NCBI GenBank assembly: GCA_028386065.3
Contig: JAKUCV010003535.1
Coordinates: 206,501-270,500, forward strand
Reading direction: 5' to 3'
From: Turnera subulata
Taxonomy: Eukaryota > Streptophyta > Magnoliopsida > Malpighiales > Passifloraceae
DNA: 64,000 nt
Shown here: piece after piece, positions 55,594 through 64,000 of the stretch
How the letters are laid out: every line of letters starts with the position of its first letter
How positions within the stretch are numbered: position 1 is the first letter of the stretch
The notes under the pieces: generated by a model
Database searches by the model: none
What the model was told of the DNA's origin: nothing
What the model saw: only the letters and a program-made list of their open reading frames with translations
Position numbers and translations under genes: made by a program

Positions 55594-56902
55594 ATGGCAG
55601 GTGCCAAAAAGTCCTCCAAAGGCAAATCTCCCATGATGGAGCAATAACCCAAGAAAAGAGGAGGCTCTTCAAGCTCAGTTCCTCAATTTGTTGTGGAAGG
55701 CACCACTGTTTGGTTCTCTACAAGAACCGAGCTAAATAACTTCCAGAGTCTTTTCTCCAAGTGCTCCATTGTAACTCCTCGGTATCTTCCAGCTTGAAGC
55801 ACATCTTTGAGCATCGAGATTATGGGAGTTTGTGACCAGAAGTAGCCCTCAATACAGTGCAGACTTCACCCGAGCCTTCTACTCCACTCTCCGACGAGAT
55901 GGTGATGCCTTGTCCGCTAATGTAAATGGAGTGTCCATCACAATGACGTTGGAGGAATTCGAGACGCTTGCTGGTTTGCCATTTCAGGGTGAGGACATTG
56001 CATCCTATGGAGGTGATCAATGGCTCACGACACATTAAGCCCCGTTTCTAAATGAACTAGGCTTCACGACCATTGTCCGACACAGTTCTGGGAGGCCCAC
56101 ATTACACTCCATCAGCCCGGAGTACCGTGTCATTTTCTACCTCCTCATCGGGGTGATTAAGCCAAGAGCCGGGAATCACACTGTCATCTCCATCGAATAT
56201 ATGAAAGTGCTTCATGCCATCATTCACCATGCACAAATCAATTGGGTACGATTCGTGCTTATGCACATGTCCGACTATGTATCCGCATCCACCACGCTTC
56301 CACTACCATACCCTTTCTTGGTGTTGCAAATTTTGCTAAATGTAGGTGTTGATGCCCGGGTAGGCGCACAGGTCCCTCACTCCAAAATATGGGCAATCAG
56401 TGACGACACATTCAGAACCGGAAAAACCGAGGAAGCACCAAGGGCTGCCCAAGCAGAAAGTTCCCGTGCAGCCACTTCTCGCCGCCGAACCTCTAGATCC
56501 ACACTTGATTCCAATGCGGCTTCCATCCACAACCTTCAATTGAGCATCACCGGTATGGGCCGAAAAATCCAAAGGATTGATACAGAAGTACAAAGACAAG
56601 GTCACTCCCTTAGGTCTTACTTTGCCCGTGTCAACTATGAGCCTCCACCATATCACACCATACTCCATGGCTATAATTTTGAAGATGAAGGTGATGATGA
56701 TGATGAAGATTTGATGAAAATGAGGAAGGTGATCCTATGGATATGGAGGGTGATGGAGAGGAAGAAGCTGCAAATGATGATGAAGAAGAAGAAGAAGAAA
56801 TTGCCGACCAGCAACTCAATGATGATGATGATGGGAGCACAAGCCCCTCTTTCTAAACTCTTATCTCATGTTTTCTCTTTTATGTCTCTTCAATTTAAAT
56901 AA
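55594..56902 (+). pseudogene. Third ORF (env-like position; helical plant-transposon domain and coiled coil)
   Basis: It starts MAGAKKSSKGKSPMMEQ and then TAA. Pieces continue: PQFVVEGTTVWFSTRTELN, then 55838-56035 with YSADFTRAFYSTLRRDGD, ITMTLEEFETLAGLPFQGED, then 56100-56900 with SPEYRVIFYLLIGVIKPRAG and HAIIHHAQINWVRFVLMHMS. This resembles the putative plant transposon protein domain carried by many Sireviruses. A coiled coil (LQLSITGMGRKIQRIDTEVQ) and an acidic tail (DEGDDDDEDL) follow. No signal peptide or clear transmembrane segment, so an envelope role is unsupported. About four frame breaks. Confidence 0.72.
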
Positions 56903-56939
56903 ATAGTTTGCCTTTGTATTTTCAATTTCTTTTTGCTAA

Positions 56940-56955
56940 TGCCAAAAGGGGGAAG
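56940..56955 (+). other. First polypurine tract
   Basis: GCCAAAAGGGGGAAGA lies shortly after ORF3. Repeated tracts of this type before the 3' LTR are characteristic of Sireviruses. Confidence 0.6.
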
Positions 56956-57026
56956 ATAAGTAGAAGTAGAAGTATATGCGAGATTAAAATTTAAAAAAAA
57001 AAGAGAGTACATGCATCAAGTTAGGG

Positions 57027-57323
57027 TGTGAAGGCCCTCTCCCCGAGGGACCCACCATATTCAGGTATTGTTACATCACTCCCTCTGCCCGATTAAATCC
57101 TTTACCATGCTGCAGCACTAGGGATTCGAACTAGGGACGTGATGCTTTTTATTCCCCTCAAGGAGATGAATTGGTGAAGGTGCTCTCCTTGAGGGGGATA
57201 TAAAGCATCACCTCCCGAGTTCGAATCCCTAGTGCTGCAGCGTGGTAAAGGATTTAATTGGGTGGAGGGAGTGATCTAACAATACCTGAATATAGTGGGT
57301 CCCTCGGGGGGAGGTCCTTCACA
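57027..57323. mobile_element. Foldback (inverted-repeat) element, 297 bp, TSD TAGGG
   Basis: TGTGAAGG at the left and CCTTCACA at the right are the tips of two arms of about 145 bp that are nearly complementary along their length (e.g. GGGACCCACCATATTCAGG against CCTGAATATAGTGGGTCCC). TAGGG flanks both sides (57022-57026 and 57324-57328). The arms contain GGGATTCGAACTAGGG and GTTCGAATCCCTAG, like a tRNA T-arm/B-box, but no full tRNA. Non-autonomous MITE or foldback type. Confidence 0.85.
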
Positions 57324-57430
57324 TAGGGGGAGTCATAGTTTGAAAAACAAAGGTCCACAAAACTTGGCATTTACTAATTCCTCATTTTGAACTCATAAAT
57401 TTGGCATATACTCCTATTTGTTGTCATTAT

Positions 57431-57445
57431 CAAAAAGGGGGAAAT
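57431..57445 (+). other. Second polypurine tract, adjoining the 3' LTR
   Basis: CAAAAAGGGGGAAAT directly precedes the LTR start at 57446 and is the expected plus-strand primer. Confidence 0.75.
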
Positions 57446-57713
57446 TATTAGAACTAATGCCTCCTTGTCTCATAAAGGTTTTGATATTGACAAACCGATT
57501 CAAAATGATGACAAACTTGAAGCAAAAAGAAATCAATCAAAGAGCAAAATGCACAAGAATTGAAGTGACAACCAAGAAGAGCAAGAAGAGTTAGGAACAA
57601 AAGTGTACAAGGTTAAACACTCAATTCATCTAAGTTATTGGCTAAAAAAAAATTAATTTTACTCATGCATCAAATAGCATCTTTTCAATCACAAAAATGA
57701 TTTTTGAGCTAAG

Positions 57714-58108
57714 AACATCGATGTTCTAATTTCCAACATCGATGTTCCCGCCTTCAAACAATTCCAAAAAGTGGCAGTAGCTCAGAACATCGATGTTGGA
57801 GTCCGAAACATCGATGTTCTTGTGACCGTTAGACTTAAAATGTTTTGTAGCAACAAAACATCGATGTTCTACTTTGAGACATCGATGTTCTTTCAATTGT
57901 GTTTTCAAATTACTTTGGCAGTGCTACAGAACATCGATGTTCCTATTGTCAACATCGACGTTCTTATAAAGATCGCTTTTAAACAGTTTTTGCAGTGTTC
58001 CAAAACATCGATGTTCCCTTGGTAAACTTCAATGTTTTAGTGACCGTTGGACTCAATAATTCAAATTTACTGGTAAACATCGATGTTCTGATTCTAAACA
58101 TCGATGTT
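57714..58108 (+). promoter_or_regulatory. Six pairs of AACATCGATGTT palindromes, 21-bp register (3' LTR)
   Basis: Sites start at 57714/57735, 57786/57807, 57857/57878, 57930/57951, 58004/58025 and 58076/58097: 21 bp within every pair and 71-74 bp between pairs, as in the 5' LTR. TATAAATAG follows at 58206. Confidence 0.8.
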
Positions 58109-58205
58109 CAGCCGTTATAAGCAGAAACCTTTTTCAGCTTCCCATGCTATTTTGTCTAAAGGTGTTTTGGATTGATTCCCAAATGGTCATATATATTTTC
58201 AGACC

Positions 58206-58214
58206 TATAAATAG
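58206..58214 (+). promoter_or_regulatory. TATA box of Sirevirus 3' LTR
   Basis: TATAAATAG lies 98 bp after the last palindrome, as in the 5' LTR. Confidence 0.6.
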
Positions 58215-58754
58215 AGTTATTACACCTCTGTTAAAGTATAATCAACTCTCTACATTTTAAGCATTCATTGTCATACATTTATACACAATTTCATGAGCCA
58301 ATTTCCTTGAGAATTGAGTGTTGCCTTTATAGAGCTTATCTTGTTTACTCATATCCACTCTTTGAGAGAGTTTTTACTTTGAGTGATTTAGGTGCAGTCA
58401 TACACCTTAAGGAAGGATTGTTCCCTTGTAGCAAATTCATAGGAAGAGTGTCTTTCTTTCTATGAGAGAAGTCTTGAAGTGAGGTATCTTCAAGCAAGTG
58501 ATTAGAGGTTCGTGTGACTCGAACTCTAGGATTATAAACGGTTTGTTAAGCACCCGAAAGCTTAACTTAGATAGTGATATCTTCGAGAGAGTCTCCCGAA
58601 GGACTGGATTAGCCTCACAATTGTGTGTGTGAACCAGTATAAAATTCGGTGTGTCCTTCATTCTTTCAATTCCGCATTTATTTCCTGCAAGTTGTTGATT
58701 TTGTCCGAAAAACGCTATTCACCTCCCCTCTAGCGTAGGGCACCTATTCTAACA

Positions 58755-59390
58755 CTATATATATATATAGTCATTGAAGTAATGACACATGTTAATTTAA
58801 AAGAATGTGTAAATGACATGTGGCTCCATCTATCTATTTTAAATTATTTCTATAGAATTATCTTTTCTTTTTTAAATAGTGATATGAGGTTCTCTTTTTA
58901 ATTCAAATTATCTTTGTTTTAGGATAGTAAACAAAGATAATAATAAGAATTATTAATTTTACTCTATTTAATTGTCGTCTCCCCTTTACAAATATAGTTT
59001 TCTTTCAAATCAATATCTAAAATTTTTTTTTTGAGAAAAAGGAGCATTCTTCATTCATATAAACAGATCTAAAGATCTGAAATTACATAGTTGAAGATCT
59101 AATATAGCAAAAGCATAAGAAAAATTCAACATAAGAATTCTTCTTAACCTACTACATAAAAATACACAACGTGATTTATCTCCTTCAATAGAGGATTTAC
59201 AAAGGCACACTACTCTTGCGAGCATCAGAACCAGTATGGTCCGTGCAGCAACCACCATGCCAATAGTTAAATTTAAGACATACCTGTGGGGGAAAATATC
59301 CCTTTGTTGGTAAATTTTTGTATTAGATAGAGAATCTTTCTTCAAATCTAATCTTCCTCCATAAATTTTGGCTCCCGTAGTTTATTTGAA
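58755..59390. other. AT-rich spacer
   Basis: A (TA)n run (58756-58768) is followed by AT-rich sequence and a T-run (59023-59033). A 96-codon minus-strand ORF (59055-59345) shows no recognisable motif. I see nothing else. Confidence 0.5.
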
Positions 59391-59968
59391 ACACCAAAAA
59401 AGGTAAAAAAACTCTAGAAGGAGAGAAACCAACTCACAAAAAGTGAGACTAAACTCACAAAAAGTGGGACGAGTCCTAGTTTTCCTCTCTCCCTCTCTGC
59501 CCGGTAAGGTTTCCTTTGGGGTTCCTCTAGGGTTTCTGGATTAGGGTTTGATCATCTCTCTAGGTTTTCTTCTCATCAGGTGTGAGCCTGTCTCTTCAAT
59601 ATGGTATTGTTCACGTTATTTACGTGCTTTGTTTTTGTGGGGGTTGTTTCGAGTGTTCTTTTCTATCGTTTTTTGTCTGTGTCTTTCTGTCGAAGTTTGG
59701 TGTTGGGTGTTGTAGCAGGTTTTGTCTTCCGATCTTCTCTGTGTTATCGAGTCTGTATACGTTCTTTGGTTATTGCTATCTCCTTCTCCCTGCGTCTTGT
59801 GTCAGTTTTTGTTTGGTTATCTTTTGTCACGTTTCTCTGTCTCTTTCTTGTCTCTTGTCTCGTGTGTGCAGGTTTTTCTCATCAGAGACCATGGGTTATG
59901 GTGGGGCGTCTGGACGATATCTTTGGTGCCACCTCAATTTCCTTTCGGTTCTTTGCATTTGTTCTACC
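59390..59968 (+). mobile_element. Probable LINE 5' UTR
   Basis: GT- and T-rich sequence with the plant-leader-like GGGTTTCTGGATTAGGGTTTG near 59532 precedes the LINE ORF1. The reading frame is open upstream of the likely start (from 59582), but the hydrophobic Cys/Phe/Val composition there looks like translated UTR, not protein. Confidence 0.45.
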
Positions 59969-60817
59969 ATGGAGAGGGAACAGTTAGTGGGCGATGGTCG
60001 GCTAAAATCGCAGTTGGCAGGGGAGAGTTCGATGGTTAAGGTGGGGGAGAGTGAAGAGGAGGAGGTATTTATTCTGGAGGAGTCTGAATCAGCCCAGATA
60101 GAAGCTAGTTTGTTCTGTGTTCTTGGGAAAGTGCTGGATCTTAAACATGTTAACCCACAAGCTTTTGCCAATATCACGAAAAAGGTCTGGATTCCTTTGA
60201 AGGGGATTGAAGTGGAGCAGATCAATCGGAATTTGTTCTTGTCCAAAATCTTTAGTAAGCGGGACAGACAGGCGATTGTTGAAGCGAATAAACCTTTGTT
60301 TTTCGAGAAGCAATTGGTTGTCTTGAAAGCTATCTCTGGCGGTGAGGTTCTCACACAAGTGCCTCTTAATGAAGTGTTGTTATGGGTTCAGCTCCTTGAT
60401 ATCCCCCTAAACCAAAGAACAGCAAACAATGTTAGTGGTATTGCTAGTAAGGCAGGGAAGTTTGTGAGTTTTGACGAGAAAGGAGCAGTGGGTTGGGGTA
60501 AGTTCGTTAGAGCTCGGGTTTTGGTGAACACATATAAGCCTCTAAGAAAATCCTTGATGATTCGGAAGGAGGGTGGACCTATGATAACGGTGTCTTTTCG
60601 CTATGAAGGGAAACCAAATTTCTGCTATATCTGTGGTAAGCTGGGCCATGTTTTGGAGGAATGTGAATGTCGTAATGAGGACTCAAATGAGGAGGAAAAG
60701 CATAATTTCGGTGAATGGCTACGCGAATCACCCAGGAAACCTTACAATGTTCGATTGGAAGCTATCAGGGAGCAAGCTGCAGGGGATTTGTTGGGGAGAC
60801 TCAGAAAGAGGGAGTAG
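59969..60817 (+). pseudogene. Plant LINE ORF1 (DUF4283-type domain plus CCHC knuckle)
   Basis: From ATG 59969 the frame reads MEREQLVGDGRLKSQ, then SLFCVLGKVLDLKHVNPQAF, the DUF4283-like block with EKQLVVLKAISGGEVLTQVP and LLWVQLLDIPLNQRTANNV, then VSFRYEGKPNFC and the knuckle CYICGKLGHVLEEC, ending EWLRESPRKPYNVRLEAI. This is the nucleic-acid-binding ORF1 of plant L1-type LINEs. The frame stops at TAG 60815-60817 and the element is interrupted at 60895. No ORF2 (endonuclease/RT) is in the window. An earlier in-frame ATG (about 59891) is an alternative start. Confidence 0.82.
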
Positions 60818-60894
60818 AAGGGAGAGGCATTGCAGCGATTAGACAAGGGTTAATCATTTTCAGGAGCAGTTGCCCTCCCAATTGGACAAAATAT

Positions 60895-61972
60895 TGTTAG
60901 CCTAAACATGTGATTAAGGGCTTAATTAAGTAATTAATTAAGACTATTCTTGTTTAGTATATTTATTATTCAATGCTCATTATATTATTTGATGATTAAC
61001 AAACATTTTGGTAAGCCTTGTGTATTTTTAGTATTGGCAGAAAAATTTGGTTTCTCCCAAAAACCAAATCCAGGAACATTTGGCTTCACCGCATCGACAA
61101 AAGGTCGCTTTCCGGACAATTGGGGCTATGGTCCCAAAAGCTGCTGCAAGTGGTCCAAGAAAGTGGTTGACATTAAACAAACTGCACTAACCGTTATGCT
61201 TGTTCTCCAAGGGTCAGAAAAAGATCAGAGAAGTGGTCTTCACATCCTCTCTCACTTCTGGAAGAATTAGTGGTCCACACTTTCCATTTATGGAAACTTT
61301 TTAAAGAGAGAAGATTTCTACTCAAGAAATATCCAAATCTGGCTCATCTACTGGACAGTTTCATTTATTGAAGCAAGAAGTCAACTCGGCTGCCACCTGG
61401 ACGATTTTTAGCCGTTGAGAAACACATCTCCCCATCTTTAGAATCTATAAATAGAGGATTGAAGCCTCACAGCAACTTAAACTAGCCATTCAAGAGATTC
61501 TAAGTTGAGAAAAGAGCTTACCTTTAGAGTTATTCTTTGTGCTTAATACGTGTAACTTCTTGAGTGAGTCACTCTTGAAGCTTTGCCTTGGGAAAGGTTG
61601 TAATCAGCAGGATTAGGGGATAATCTTGTTGGGTAAAAAAAGCTAGGTTCAGCTTTGGGTTAGGCTTAGCAAGTTCAGCCTGCAAAAATTTATGTACCAT
61701 AGGTTATTTGGCTCGCCTGTAAAAGCCAAATTAGTGGATAGTTTAGAAATCCTGAAGGGGGGATCTTTAGGTAGTGGATGTACTCCTGAGTGGGGAACTA
61801 CTATAAATTACTTGTGTCCTTTTCTTTCCTACCTTTATATTTAGCATTTCATTTAAGTTTCACATTTGGCTTCTGTCTTTAGCCAAATCACAGAAAACCC
61901 AAAAAAGAGAAAAAGGTAATTCAACCCACAACCCCCCCCCCACCCCCCTTCTTAGCCTTTTCTGGGCCAACA
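60895..61972 (+). mobile_element. Solo LTR of the 33.7-41.0 kb copia family, TSD AATAT/AATAC
   Basis: Starts TGTTAGCCTAAACATG and ends TCTGGGCCAACA, the same ends as the 39257-40999 LTR but plus strand and about 660 bp shorter. AATAT (60890-60894) and AATAC (61973-61977) flank it. TATAAATAG at 61446. Two C-runs at 61932-61948 correspond to the G-run of the other copies. It splits the LINE. Confidence 0.88.
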
Positions 61973-61977
61973 AATAC

Positions 61978-62266
61978 TATGTCTTAATGTGGGTTGGGTA
62001 GATGAGCAGCGTGCTAGGTTGCCAGTCCGGCACTTCCTGGATCTTAATGGGGGGTCACTAGCTTTGACTTCGGAAGGACTGGAAGTTGTGGACTCCGTGG
62101 AGAAGGGGACTCTGAAGCAAGATGGTGGTGTCCAGCTGGCGGGAGAACAGGATTCTGAGAGGCTGCTAATGCGGGCATCCTTCTCGGTTGGATATAAAAG
62201 TGAAAGGAATCAGGGGGAAGCAAGGTAAAATTCCCTCGCAAACAGAATAGTATTGCGGGACCTCGT
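61978..62266 (+). pseudogene. LINE ORF1 C-terminal continuation
   Basis: An open segment with WVDEQRARLPVRHFLDLNGG and SERLLMRASFSVGYKSERNQ follows the solo LTR, ending at TAA 62226-62228. Assigned to the LINE by position. It is cut at 62266 by the next LTR. Confidence 0.5.
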
Positions 62267-63844
62267 TGGGAACACCCAAATTTCATCCACGGATATTCTA
62301 CTAAACTAGATTTTTAACATGCCTGAACCATGAGATTGATGAGATGATTTGGTCTTGGGATTAAGACATGTTTGGAATTTACTTTAGTAGAATTTATATA
62401 TTTTGGTAATTTGAACCTTTATGTGTTTCAATTCTAGGATTAATTAGATGATTGAATCTTAGGATAAAAATATACATTAAGGTCTAATGCACTAAAATAT
62501 GTTTTATTTTATTGTTTGGGCTTTCTTATTTATTTTCAACCCAATTATATTGAGATGATTTTTTTTTGGATTAGGAATGAATTTAGAGGCCCAAGTTAAT
62601 GAAGTAATGGATTCTCCAGAGTTGATTAGCCCATAAACATTTTACTTGTAGACTAATCTTGTCTCTGATTTTTGTGAAAAATCAGAATCAAATCATCCTT
62701 TAAATGGTAAAAGTGTTTTTGGTATGATTTTTGCTTAAAATGGAAATTTAATGTGTGTCAATCAGTTATGGGATGATTAGGAGGAGTACTAATCAAGAAA
62801 AGAAGATTTTCTAGGTTGATTAGGGGTTAATTACACGGTTAGATCAAATCAGAGCAGAATTAAGAGGATTGGGGGCTGAAAAAAGGAAAGAATGCGTGAA
62901 ACCGGAGGAGCCGAGCGGCCATCTCGGGATGACCACCAGGTCCTGGCAGACATGCAGGGATGACTGCCAGGTCTTGGCAGTCATGGGCACCCAGAAACTG
63001 ATTTTTTGCCGATTTTCATTCCTAATTCGATTCTACATAGTTTTGGCCCAGATTTTCGTCAAAAATTTTCATCATTAATAGGTCCACGCCCCTGCACTCA
63101 CCCATAACACTATAAATAGGACCCCCCATTCACATTTCAGGGGACACACATTATCATTTACATACACACTCATAAGCTTTCTTGTTTGGGGAAACTATAC
63201 CTCTCCAAGCTTAGAAATACATTCTTACGTAGAAACTCTAGAGAATTTTCGTGGGGAGCATCAGCCTTAGTCCAGCAAGTAAGAATCAAGAAGGAGATCA
63301 ACCATTAAGCTAAGAAGCAACAAGAAGGTGGGTGGAGAACACAACCCATGACAAGGAGCTAGAGGAGGGCTACACGAGGTAACACTAAACCTTTTTGGTT
63401 GATTTTTACTGGCTATATGAAGATGCTTTTGATGATGTAAGTGGCGACAAAATGTCATGTTTAGAACTACGTGGCTTTGACCCCGGTCACTCGGGTACGT
63501 AGGTAGTCTCGATTTTACAATGGGATGCAAGCCAAATCTTCTTCTTCTCTCCCTTTCTTATTATTTTCCACACTTGCACAAGACACACTTGTACTCTTCA
63601 ATTACACAAGGTTTTGACCCATCATGGATGGGTGCATAACACCTTCTGATCCGTGACGAACCCCCGATTCCATGTCTTTGGTTCGCTATGATCGTGTTGC
63701 CTAAAGGAGTCACACAAAGGTTTTTCCTAAGTTTTGTCCTTAGTAAAATTTGGGTGGCGACTCCAATGACTTGGGATTGACCCGAGAAAGAAGGTGAAAG
63801 GAATAGGTGAATAGGCCCAAGTGATTTTGGGTCGAGTATTCACA
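62267..63844 (+). mobile_element. 5' LTR of another Ogre-like element (L7)
   Basis: Starts TGGGAACACCC and ends GAGTATTCACA, 1578 bp. It has the GACCGCC-type block in decayed form (about 62910-62995), TATAAATAGG at 63111, the leader hairpin (TTGTTTGGGGAAAC...TCCAAGC near 63180) and the GGTACGTAGGTAG block. A primer site follows. Its target duplication cannot be checked because the element runs out of the window. Confidence 0.88.
63111..63119 (+). promoter_or_regulatory. TATA box of L7
   Basis: TATAAATAGG at the family position. Confidence 0.6.
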
Positions 63845-63846
63845 GT

Positions 63847-63864
63847 TGGTGACTCGACTGGGGA
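63847..63864 (+). other. Primer binding site after L7
   Basis: TGGTGACTCGACTGGGGA, two bases after the LTR, is a variant of the site at 6418. Confidence 0.72.
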
Positions 63865-64000
63865 AGTAGTGGGTTCAAGAAACCTTGTGCATTCGTTGAG
63901 TTTTGTGTGCCTTTTTATGTGTCATCATAAGTTCCTTGTATTCATGATGATTGATGTGAAGCCTCTACCTAAGAGGGCGAGGGAATCCGAGTCCACTACT
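63865..64000 (+). mobile_element. Start of internal leader of the L7 element
   Basis: Nearly the same as 6436-6570 (GTGGGTTCAAGAAACCTTGT, GTGTCATCATAAG, GATTGATGTGAAGCCTC). Cut by the window end. Confidence 0.75.

Larger units (their letters stand above)
44252..58754 (+). mobile_element. Sirevirus (SIRE/Maximus-type Ty1/copia) with three nested solo LTRs
   Basis: LTRs at 44252-45536 and 57446-58754; order gag, protease, integrase, RT, RNase H, then a third ORF. Flanks CTATC and CTATA form a near-exact 5-bp duplication. Sirevirus hallmarks are the long gag with two knuckles and a coiled coil, the ORF after pol, and repeated AAAAGGGGGA polypurine tracts. Nested solo LTRs at 46291, 50456 and 52686 plus a foldback element at 57027 account for about 4.8 kb. 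Several stops and a small RT deletion show it is inactive. Confidence 0.92.
57446..58754 (+). mobile_element. 3' LTR of the Sirevirus
   Basis: It starts TATTAGAACTAATGCC and ends CACCTATTCTAACA, followed by CTATA. Closely similar to the 5' LTR, with more of the palindromes in their perfect form. Confidence 0.9.

Noticed and set aside
55594..56902. True envelope glycoprotein in the Sirevirus
   Set aside because: No signal peptide, no membrane span and no glycoprotein features; it is a soluble helical domain plus coiled coil, so only 'env-like position' is justified.
57100..57240. tRNA gene suggested by GTTCGAATCC
   Set aside because: Only a T-arm-like stretch is present, mirrored in both arms of a foldback element; no acceptor, D or anticodon arms.
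59582..59968. N-terminal extension of LINE ORF1 (hydrophobic, Cys/Phe-rich)
   Set aside because: Three frames are open at once and the composition is that of a GT-rich UTR; the likely start is the later ATG at 59969.
1..64000. Host protein-coding gene
   Set aside because: Every recognisable coding stretch is transposon-derived; the PMD gene is the only possible exception and lies inside a retroelement.

Overview
The window is plant nuclear DNA made almost wholly of transposable elements, nested in one another. I see no host housekeeping gene, no bacterial operon, no rRNA or tRNA gene and no CRISPR array. Sirevirus-type Ty1/copia elements, Tat/Ogre-like Ty3/gypsy LTRs of about 1.6 kb, a chromovirus-type 3 kb LTR, a LINE ORF1, MITEs and a plant mobile domain (PMD) gene all indicate a large angiosperm genome, probably a eudicot. 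I cannot name the species.

Layout. 1-904: partial Ogre-like LTR. 905-4675: decayed copia gag-pol on the minus strand. 4676-27912: one 23.2 kb Ogre-like complex with the order LTR-internal-LTR-internal-LTR, flanked by a single 5-bp target duplication (GCTTT). Its interior holds a reverse solo LTR (9511-11125), arrays of hairpin repeats, a 193-codon unrecognised ORF (16553-17134), and a multi-exon PMD gene on the minus strand (18458-23792) whose third intron carries a 3.0 kb solo LTR. 27913-31650: the rest of the copia fragment, then a tandem second copy of it that keeps the unoccupied insertion site. 31651-41546: 3' end and 3' LTR of another Ogre-like element, split by a 7.3 kb deletion-derived Sirevirus-type copia element (33733-40999). 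41547-44251: unassigned repeat-rich DNA. 44252-58754: a near full-length plus-strand Sirevirus with gag, protease, integrase, RT, RNase H and a third env-like ORF, broken by three solo LTRs. 58755-62266: spacer and LINE ORF1, split by a solo LTR of the 33.7-41.0 kb copia family. 62267-64000: 5' LTR, primer site and leader of another Ogre-like element.

The order of insertion can be read from exact target-site duplications: GCTTT, GCCGT, ATGTA, AACAC, CTCTC, CGTTG, TATGT, TAGGG, plus near-exact 8-bp and 5-bp ones.

Two signals stand out. First, the 44-58 kb Sirevirus carries pairs of a 12-bp palindrome (AACATCGATGTT). The two members are exactly 21 bp apart in all six pairs of both LTRs, and the pairs recur about every 73 bp. 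A related array lies between pol and the third ORF, followed by a TATA box, which looks like an internal promoter. Second, the Ogre-like 3' regions contain long arrays whose constant core ATGAGATGATT is flanked by arms that differ in sequence but usually stay complementary, i.e. hairpins conserved in structure rather than sequence.
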